NCBI GenBank assembly: GCA_964630765.1
Contig: CAZVXE010000044.1
Coordinates: 1 to 11,989, forward strand
DNA from: Methanofastidiosum sp964630765
GTDB lineage: Archaea; Methanobacteriota_B; Thermococci; Methanofastidiosales; Methanofastidiosaceae
DNA: 11,989 nucleotides
Direction: 5' to 3'
Shown: positions 5,866 through 11,989 of the stretch, piece by piece
How the letters are laid out: each line of letters begins with the position of its first letter
Numbering within the stretch: position 1 is the stretch's first letter
Translations under genes and position numbers: made by a program
The notes under the pieces: model-generated
The model's input: only the letters and a program-made list of their open reading frames with translations
Databases searched by the model: none
What the model was told of the DNA's origin: nothing

Positions 5866-6990
5866 ATGAATATAGAAATAATAAAAGATATTATTAGTCT
5901 AATAAAGAGTGAAGAAAACTATAGCCGTGATGTCCTGGACGGCGAGGAACCCCAGTTTAGCGATAAAAGATATTCTTCCTTTCCTTTAAGCAAAAACAAT
6001 GTTAGAGAATTTAATCTAAGTGATCCAAGTAGAAAGGTCACATATATAGATGGGGGAAATATTGAGCTACTTTCGTCACCTTCTGTTTATCTGGGGCTTG
6101 TCAGGATATATTTTAACATATTTAAAAATAATAAAATTATTGTGCCAAATAATTTATCTCAAAAATTTGAGTTTTATGTAATCGGCAAAGCCATAGGAAA
6201 AGGAAAAGACATTAATTTTTATTTCAAACTATTTCCATTTTCAAAAGATTATGGAGTTGATATTGAAGAGGCAGATAAGACCATAAACTCTCACGACCCC
6301 ACAATATCAAATAGAAATTTCAGAGCCGAGTTGGGGTCTGTTTGTGGAGTTGCAAGACGATTTCTCGAATGGAAAATTTCTGAACTAATAATCCAAAAAG
6401 AACTTGAAAAAGGCGATATCTTGGTAAGAGACGGTTCTCTACAAACAGCCATTACTGGAGAACATAACTATTCTAAAAAAGCCTATGAGGCTGCCGCTGA
6501 AAAAGAAGTCACTTTTTGTGGGATTGCTAAAAGGTCTAGACTTTACACTTCAAAGGGGAGATCATTACCATACGCAATTAGGCTATTGGGAAATAAAATG
6601 TGCCCTAAAAAATTATGGTACTATCATCCTGTAGCAGAAATAAATCACCCCGATCATAATGCAGAAATGTATTTCGTGAAATTCCACCCTTCATCAAGGT
6701 ACACTTTTAGATTTGAAATAGAAAAGAATAGAGCAAAAGTATTAGGAAGGGAAGGCGTTGAGGAAGTCTTGGGAACAATAGCTTCTAACTCTGTTGACCT
6801 TAGATTTCCGGGTTACCCCTATGGGTTAGTTGATGCAGATTATATTGCTAGGATTAGGGGTGATGAAAAAGAAACACACAAGGCGCTTTTCTTGTCTCTT
6901 TGTGATGACGAGGAAATTCTAAAATTTATTGATGAAAATATTAGTGTTGAGGATGCTCATGATGTTCTTGATAGTTTACAGTGGATGTAG
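5866..6990 (+). CDS. nurA: NurA nuclease (5'-3' end-resection nuclease)
   Basis: A 374-residue NurA-domain nuclease. NurA forms a toroidal dimer that docks on the HerA hexamer; together they use ATP to resect 5' strands at double-strand breaks, handing 3' tails to RadA. Signature motifs are YIDGGNIE (60-67), with D62 as the expected first manganese-binding acid, and ILVRDGSLQ (185-193), with D189 as the second. A basic GIAKRSRL (219-226) follows, and the C-terminal GYPYGLVDAD (316-325) completes the core. The length is in the normal range. The start at ATG 5866 fits the TATA box spacing. The gene leads the operon, and its TAG (6988-6990) lies against the herA ribosome site AGGAG, so translation of herA is probably coupled to it. 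Confidence 0.93.
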   Translation: MNIEIIKDIISLIKSEENYSRDVLDGEEPQFSDKRYSSFPLSKNNVREFNLSDPSRKVTYIDGGNIELLSSPSVYLGLVRIYFNIFKNNKIIVPNNLSQKFEFYVIGKAIGKGKDINFYFKLFPFSKDYGVDIEEADKTINSHDPTISNRNFRAELGSVCGVARRFLEWKISELIIQKELEKGDILVRDGSLQTAITGEHNYSKKAYEAAAEKEVTFCGIAKRSRLYTSKGRSLPYAIRLLGNKMCPKKLWYYHPVAEINHPDHNAEMYFVKFHPSSRYTFRFEIEKNRAKVLGREGVEEVLGTIASNSVDLRFPGYPYGLVDADYIARIRGDEKETHKALFLSLCDDEEILKFIDENISVEDAHDVLDSLQWM

Positions 6991-6993
6991 GAG
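6989..6993 (+). promoter_or_regulatory. Shine-Dalgarno site that decides the herA start
   Basis: AGGAG overlaps the nurA stop codon and lies 8 nt before TTG 7002. The only earlier in-frame candidate, GTG 6981, has no ribosome site and would add VDVGVVN ahead of the conserved start of the protein. Confidence 0.7.
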
Positions 6994-7001
6994 TTGTTAA
7001 T

Positions 7002-8531
7002 TTGGATATTGTAGGAAAAATTGTATCAGGTGATTTTAGCGGGATAATAATCAGGCAGAAAACAGGAGTTGACATAGAACTGGGTGAATTACTTGTCGCA
7101 AGAGAGAACAACGGGTATTTCATACTACAGGTTTTTGATATCTCTTATGGATCTCAAATACCTGAGAGGATTAGAAGTTTAGCGGCAGGTTTAAAGTTAG
7201 AGGAAGTTTCCAACCTATCTTTTTTAGACAGTGAGCTTTCTAATTTCATTCTTATTATTCTAAAGCCCATCCTTTTTGTCACCCCAAACCGTTATCATCT
7301 ACCAAAAAAACTTCCTAAGTTTTTTTCTGCTGTTGAAAGGATAAAAGAAGAAGATCTAAAATTCCTTGAAAAACCGAACAGGCCACTTTACTTTGGGAAA
7401 ATAAGAAGTGGTTCGAGAGTTCTAGACATTGATGTATTCCTTAGGGGAGATGATGTTATCACTCACCATATGCTAATCTCAGCTTCTACAGGCAAGGGAA
7501 AATCTAACCTTGTTAAAGTCCTTACGTACAACCTGTTGAATGAAACTTATGCTGGTTTACTAGTCATTGATCCTCATGATGAATACTATGGAAGGACAAA
7601 AAAAGGGTTGAAGGATCATCCCAACGCTAGAAATAAAATTGTCTATTATTCTACAAATCCCCCACCTGGCGCAAGCACTCTTATTCTTGATTTAAAAACA
7701 ATTAAACCTTGGCACCTCACAGGCATAGTATCTTTGACAGAAGCGCAAATAGAATGTATATACTTATTTTATAACAGAGATAAAGAAAACTGGATAGAAA
7801 ATATTGTACTTGCAGAGAGGGAGGAAGGAGTCTCTGCAGTAACACTTGATGTTCTTAAAAGAAAATTCAACAATGTGTTTGGGGTCTCTTCAGAAGATGG
7901 GCAAATTTCTTTTAGAAGCAGTTTATTCTCAAATAATAGTGGCGTTACTACAATAAAGAATGTAGTTGATAATCTAGAAAACGGAAAAACAGTTATTATC
8001 GATACCTCAAAACTTGGGGGAGAAGTAGAACTTTTAATTGGGGGGATATTCGCCGAGGGTATTTTTTCGCGGCATCGTGATTTGAGTTCTAAAGGGCATC
8101 TTCAAAATAAACCATGTGTTAGTATAATTATTGAAGAGGCACCAAGAGTACTTGGTAAAGAGGTACTTGATAAAGGGGCAAACATTTTTGGAACTATTGC
8201 AAGAGAAGGAAGAAAATTTAGAGTAGGTATTGTAGCCATAACTCAACTTCCAAGTCTTATACCAAAGGAGATACTTGCAAATATGAATACAAAAATAATT
8301 ATGGGAACTGAAATGTCGAACGAGAGAAGCGCATTAATAGAAAGCTCTCCACAAGATATATCTGAAGAATCAAGAAACATTGCTAGCCTTGACATAGGAG
8401 AAGCACTTCTAACTTCCACATTTTCTAAATTAGCGATACCTTTGAAAATACCTCTTTTTGAGGACATCTTCAAAGACAATAAAACATTTGTAAAAGATAG
8501 GAATACCATTAGAGGGGTCGACTTAGAGTGA
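7002..8531 (+). CDS. herA: HerA DNA translocase / helicase
   Basis: A 509-residue HerA of the FtsK/HerA ATPase superfamily, which forms a hexameric ring that pumps duplex DNA into NurA. Residues 1-95 form the HAS-barrel (IVGKIVSG..., then YFILQVFDISYG at 39-50). The ATPase core has Walker A SASTGKGKSN (160-169), the VIDPHDEYYG segment (188-197) typical of HerA, Walker B SIIIEEAP (374-381) with E378 and E379, and the downstream sensor and arginine-finger region (FGTIAREGRKFRVGIVAITQ, 396-415). The length is normal. Translation is assigned to TTG 7002 because AGGAG is correctly spaced and the protein then begins MDIVGKI, as HerA proteins do. The final GTGA (8528-8531) is shared with the start of mre11. 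All core motifs appear intact. Confidence 0.95.
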   Translation: MDIVGKIVSGDFSGIIIRQKTGVDIELGELLVARENNGYFILQVFDISYGSQIPERIRSLAAGLKLEEVSNLSFLDSELSNFILIILKPILFVTPNRYHLPKKLPKFFSAVERIKEEDLKFLEKPNRPLYFGKIRSGSRVLDIDVFLRGDDVITHHMLISASTGKGKSNLVKVLTYNLLNETYAGLLVIDPHDEYYGRTKKGLKDHPNARNKIVYYSTNPPPGASTLILDLKTIKPWHLTGIVSLTEAQIECIYLFYNRDKENWIENIVLAEREEGVSAVTLDVLKRKFNNVFGVSSEDGQISFRSSLFSNNSGVTTIKNVVDNLENGKTVIIDTSKLGGEVELLIGGIFAEGIFSRHRDLSSKGHLQNKPCVSIIIEEAPRVLGKEVLDKGANIFGTIAREGRKFRVGIVAITQLPSLIPKEILANMNTKIIMGTEMSNERSALIESSPQDISEESRNIASLDIGEALLTSTFSKLAIPLKIPLFEDIFKDNKTFVKDRNTIRGVDLE

Positions 8532-9784
8532 AATTTTCGCATATGGCCGATCTTCATTTGGGAGGCTGGAGAGAAGATACTTTAAGGGAAATTGGAATAA
8601 AAACATTTGAAAAAGCCATTGATATATCTATTCAAGAAAATGTTGACTTTATATTGATTTCTGGAGATCTTTTTGATTCTTCCAACCCTACAATTGATGT
8701 TATGGCAAAAGCCGCAAAAAAATTATACGAGCTTAAAGTAAAAGAAATACCCGTCTATGTTATTGAAGGTTCCCACGATTTTTCCCCCACAGGCAGAACA
8801 ATACTAAAAGTTTTTCATGAAGCAGGTCTTCTAAAAAGAGTTACTTCTGGAGAGCAAACAGAAGGAAAGCTAATTTTAAAAGGAGTTGTAGATGAAAAAA
8901 CAAAAATTAAGCTCTACGGCATATCTGGAATTAGAGGTAGTCTAGAGAAGGCCACATACGCTGTACTAGATAGAGAGGATCTAGAAAATCAAGAAGGACA
9001 AAAAATATTCTTATTCCATTCTGCTATACAGGAGCTGAAACCAGATAATCTTTACCAAATGGAATCAATGCCAATTTCTTTGCTCCCAAAAGGATTCTTC
9101 TATTATGCAGGCGGGCATATTCACGAAAAAGGGGAATTTGAAATAGGTGACTACAAGAACATCGTATTCCCTGGGGCATTATTCCCAAATAATATTGATG
9201 AACTTTTATCTTTCAAAATGGGTGGATTTTACTTAGTTGATTATAATGATGGGATCCTAAACAAAAAATATATCCCAATAAAAGTTGCACCAGTGATACT
9301 TTTAGAAATCAATTTGGAAGGAACTCATACAATTAATATTGAAGAGAAAGTCAGGCAGGCAGCCGATAAAAATGATTTAAAAGATAGTATAGTTATCCTA
9401 AAGTTTAAGGGAAAAATTGAAGGCAGTCTTTCGGATATTAATTTCAAAAAGATCAATTTATATCTAGAAAATAAGGGTGTACTTTTGGTAAAAAGAGATA
9501 CAAGAGAAATTAAAGCCAAAGAGTTTAAGGAAATAAAAAATTCTTCATTAACAAAAGAAAAACTTGAGGAAGATGTGATAGTCCGACATAAAGATCAGAT
9601 TAAAATTAAAGATTGTCAAACAGAAACAGTTTCTTTCGTGAAGACTTTTATGAATATTCTATCAAGGGAGAAAAAGGAAGGCGAAAAAAAAGATGATTAC
9701 AGCAAAGGAATTCTTAGCGAATCTATAGAGTATCTTTCAAAAAATAATCTTCTGGAGGATTTGGATGAAACTTCTCTCCCTTGA
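8528..9784 (+). CDS. mre11: Mre11 double-strand break repair nuclease (GNH motif reads GSH)
   Basis: A 418-residue calcineurin-like phosphoesterase, the nuclease half of Mre11-Rad50. Motifs in order: MADLHLG (6-12) with D8 and H10, SGDLFD (45-50) with D47, EGSHD (80-84) with H83, LFHSAIQEL (162-170) with H164, and GGHIHEKG (195-202) with H197 and H199. In Pyrococcus Mre11 the matching ligands are D8, H10, D49, N84, H85, H173, H206 and H208, so every ligand is present except the Asn, which is Ser82 here. Residues about 255-335 form the capping domain. The charged C-terminal tail, including ILSESIEYLSKNNLLED (395-411), should form the helices that clasp the Rad50 coiled coil. The GTG start overlaps the herA stop by 4 nt and follows AGAGGGG (8511-8517). 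It overlaps rad50 by 20 nt. Confidence 0.94.
   Translation: MKFSHMADLHLGGWREDTLREIGIKTFEKAIDISIQENVDFILISGDLFDSSNPTIDVMAKAAKKLYELKVKEIPVYVIEGSHDFSPTGRTILKVFHEAGLLKRVTSGEQTEGKLILKGVVDEKTKIKLYGISGIRGSLEKATYAVLDREDLENQEGQKIFLFHSAIQELKPDNLYQMESMPISLLPKGFFYYAGGHIHEKGEFEIGDYKNIVFPGALFPNNIDELLSFKMGGFYLVDYNDGILNKKYIPIKVAPVILLEINLEGTHTINIEEKVRQAADKNDLKDSIVILKFKGKIEGSLSDINFKKINLYLENKGVLLVKRDTREIKAKEFKEIKNSSLTKEKLEEDVIVRHKDQIKIKDCQTETVSFVKTFMNILSREKKEGEKKDDYSKGILSESIEYLSKNNLLEDLDETSLP
9754..9759 (+). promoter_or_regulatory. Shine-Dalgarno site of rad50, inside mre11
   Basis: GGAGGA lies within the mre11 coding sequence 5 nt before ATG 9765. It fixes the rad50 start and implies strong internal initiation in the overlap. 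Confidence 0.8.
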
Positions 9785-11989
9785 AATGCTTAATATACGA
9801 AGTTATCAACATCAAAAAATTGAATTTCCAGAAGGATCGTTTTTGTTGTCGGGAGATATTGGATTTGGCAAATCAACTATATTATTAGCAATAGAGTTTG
9901 CACTTTTTGGTTTGGGGGATATTTTGGCTTCTTCCCTCCTTAGAAGGGGCGAGCGAGAGGGGATGGTCCGTTTAGAATTTGAATTAGAGGGAAAAGAAAT
10001 AATAGTTGGGAGGAGTCTACAAAAAAAAGGAGAAGCAATCTCGCAGACAACTGGTTATATCTCAATTGGTGGTAACAGAAAAGAAATGACGCCCAGCGAA
10101 CTTAAAGCAGAAATACTCTCTTTATTGGGATACCCCAAAGAATTGTCCTCAAAACAAAAAAATCCAATATATAGGTACACAGTTTACACCCCGCAGGAGG
10201 AGATGAAGCAAATTCTATTATCTAAGAGAGATGATAGAATGGAGATACTTAGGAGGATCTTTGGAGTTGACAGATATAAGACAATAAGAGACAATTCTAA
10301 CAATCTAAGGCTTGAACTTAAAAGAAACGCATCAAGTTATGAGCTCCTATCAAAGGGATTAAATGAGAAAAATGAGGAGCTTAAGATTATTTCCGGGAAA
10401 AAAGAGAAATTAACTAGCCAGGTAGTGGAAATAAAAAAATCTTTACAAGATTTCAGGATAAAAGAAGTTGCGACTATCAAAAAATTTGAAGAAATAGAAG
10501 AAAAATTTAAACAATTCCAATCTATTTCAAAAGAAGTTGCGGCCAAAGAAGGAGAATTAAAAACTTATGATCAAAATCTATCTAGTCTTGAAATAAAAAT
10601 TAAACACATTCTAGAAGGCAAAGAAGAAATTGATATCGAAAAGGAGATTTCCTATATCGAGAATGATATTAAAATTATTTTAGACAATCTTAAAAAATCT
10701 AAAGAGAAAAAGGAGAAGCTTAACAATTATAAAATTATGGCCGGGAAGCTTGAAGTTGAATTATCAGAAAAAAAAGAATCACTTGATAAAATATCTAAAG
10801 AAATAAAATTGAAGAAAGATTCCATTTCTTCTCTAAAAGGTACCTACGAGCGAACTACTGATGAAATAAGAAATGAAATATCTCGAATACAAAAAAATAT
10901 TGAAGAGATATATCAAAGGAAAGAAGGAGTTAACAAAGAAATTGATAGTCTGTTGAAATCAAAGGAAAGATATAACGCGAAAATCTATGGATATAAAGAA
11001 CAAAATTCAATAGTTATAGGGAGTCTAAGATCTCTTGAATCTGATTTATCCTCCTTGAGTAATCTAAAAGGCATTGGATTGTGCCCCCTGTGCAAACAGA
11101 ATATATCAGAGGATCACAGGCAGAACGAGATAAAAAGAATCGAGAAAGAGAAAAATGACTTCAACATTTCTTTAAATGAAACAAACAAACTTATTAAAAA
11201 AGTGGAGACTAAGTTACAAGAGATTGATGCTGAGATAGATATCAAGTCAAAAAACTTAATTAATTCCGAAAAAGATAAAATAATAAAACTTGAGGATTTA
11301 ATCAAAGAAACAGATTTATTTACTACTTTATCAAAGGATATTATTAGTTTAAATTCTCAACTTTCCCCGTTAGAAGAATTAATTAATAATAAATCTCAGG
11401 AACAAAAACAAATTCTAGCTGAAATAGAAATACTCACACCAATTGAATCTGAGATAAATGAGCTTGAAAAAAGAAAAGATTCTAGTCTTGAACTTATTGG
11501 CAAGTACAAAGAAGCTTTGAATCTTAAGACAGATATAGAAATTCTAAAAGGTAAAAAGAAAATTCTAGAAGGGGCTATTAATACTCTAAAAGAGAATCTA
11601 AAACAATTTTCGGGCATAGATGCTGAAAAACAGGCAATTTCTCTAGAATTAAAAAAAATAACTGAGGAAAAAATCAAAAAAGAAAGAGAAGAAGCAGAGA
11701 AATTAAAAGAAATTGAACTCCTTGGGAACGATTTCCTTAGAGTAAGTAAAGAAATTGAAGAGAAGAAAAAATACCTTCGTATAAGAGAGAAACTTCAAAG
11801 AATTGTTAATTGGCTTGATAATTATTTCATTAGTTTAATGGAAACAATGGAAAAAGAGTTTATGGAATCCCTTAGAATGCAGTTTGAATCTTACTTCTCC
11901 AAATGGCTTGAAAATCTACTAGAAGGCGATGAGATAGAAGTTTCAATAGATGAAGATTTCACACCAGTTTTGAGGCAGGAAGGTTTTGA
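9765..11989 (+). CDS. rad50: Rad50 SMC-like ATPase, C-terminus beyond window (partial)
   Basis: 741 codons, open to the right edge. Rad50 is the ABC/SMC-type ATPase that binds Mre11 and tethers DNA ends. Present are the N-terminal lobe with Walker A SGDIGFGKST (29-38) followed by ILLAIEFALFG, the Q-loop YTPQEEM (Q144), a long first coiled coil (about 170-435), the zinc hook CPLC (440-443) that joins two Rad50 molecules through Zn2+, and a second coiled coil (about 447-690). The C-terminal lobe then begins (VSIDEDFTPVLRQEGF). The window ends just before the expected signature motif (LSGGE) and Walker B. The DIG form of Walker A is familiar from archaeal Rad50. The start is ATG 9765, after GGAGGA, overlapping mre11 by 20 nt. 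I followed the frame by eye through the hook and again at the 3' end; it is open in both. Confidence 0.95.
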   Translation, partial: MKLLSLEMLNIRSYQHQKIEFPEGSFLLSGDIGFGKSTILLAIEFALFGLGDILASSLLRRGEREGMVRLEFELEGKEIIVGRSLQKKGEAISQTTGYISIGGNRKEMTPSELKAEILSLLGYPKELSSKQKNPIYRYTVYTPQEEMKQILLSKRDDRMEILRRIFGVDRYKTIRDNSNNLRLELKRNASSYELLSKGLNEKNEELKIISGKKEKLTSQVVEIKKSLQDFRIKEVATIKKFEEIEEKFKQFQSISKEVAAKEGELKTYDQNLSSLEIKIKHILEGKEEIDIEKEISYIENDIKIILDNLKKSKEKKEKLNNYKIMAGKLEVELSEKKESLDKISKEIKLKKDSISSLKGTYERTTDEIRNEISRIQKNIEEIYQRKEGVNKEIDSLLKSKERYNAKIYGYKEQNSIVIGSLRSLESDLSSLSNLKGIGLCPLCKQNISEDHRQNEIKRIEKEKNDFNISLNETNKLIKKVETKLQEIDAEIDIKSKNLINSEKDKIIKLEDLIKETDLFTTLSKDIISLNSQLSPLEELINNKSQEQKQILAEIEILTPIESEINELEKRKDSSLELIGKYKEALNLKTDIEILKGKKKILEGAINTLKENLKQFSGIDAEKQAISLELKKITEEKIKKEREEAEKLKEIELLGNDFLRVSKEIEEKKKYLRIREKLQRIVNWLDNYFISLMETMEKEFMESLRMQFESYFSKWLENLLEGDEIEVSIDEDFTPVLRQEGF

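Noticed and set aside
10021..10028. Run of eight A in rad50 followed by GGAG, a possible slippage or internal start site
   Set aside because: The frame is continuous across it (Gln-Lys-Lys-Gly) and the protein matches Rad50 on both sides; A-rich codons are expected at this base composition.

Overview
The window is AT-rich DNA (by eye about one third G+C) that reads as archaeal, most likely from a euryarchaeote; I cannot name the lineage with confidence. The evidence is a complete NurA-HerA-Mre11 set followed by a partial Rad50 of archaeal type, TATA-like boxes about 27 nt upstream of several start codons (leaderless mRNAs), Shine-Dalgarno sites mainly on genes inside operons, and a membrane-anchored winged-helix regulator of a kind common in archaea.

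Left part (1-1452, minus strand). Three genes lie in tandem. In transcription order they are a secreted or surface-exposed membrane-anchored coiled-coil protein with a 12-cysteine tail (1452-955), a two-TM winged-helix regulator with a Cys/His/Met-containing outer loop (797-306), and the start of a heavy-metal-associated (GMHCKSC) protein cut by the left window edge (218-1). A long imperfect hairpin followed by a T-rich tract (949-873) separates the first gene from the second. TGAAAC-type repeats sit upstream of both the metal-binding gene and the Cys-rich gene. This hints, as inference only, at a small metal or redox regulon.

Middle part (1600-5819, plus strand). wecB (UDP-GlcNAc 2-epimerase) is followed by an AI-2E-family multi-pass membrane protein and, overlapping it, a UPF0104/LPG-synthase-TM-like flippase-type membrane protein. 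A GNAT acetyltransferase and a small two-TM protein come next, each apparently with its own promoter. The first three would fit surface glycan or lipid-carrier work, but only wecB has a well-defined reaction.

Right part (5866-11989, plus strand). A tightly packed DNA end-resection operon runs nurA, herA, mre11, rad50. It has one clear TATA box, which places the nurA start as leaderless, and the downstream genes touch or overlap. HerA-NurA and Mre11-Rad50 together generate 3' single-stranded tails for recombinational repair. rad50 runs off the right edge before the ABC signature and Walker B. Mre11 has Ser where the phosphodiesterase GNH motif normally has the metal-binding Asn.

The most unusual material is in the left 1.6 kb: the Cys/Tyr-rich surface protein, its strong hairpin terminator, the candidate membrane metal sensor and the repeated operator-like motifs. 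I see no tRNA, rRNA, CRISPR array, insertion sequence or integrase. The longest stretches without a gene are 798-954 and 1453-1599; both are described below.
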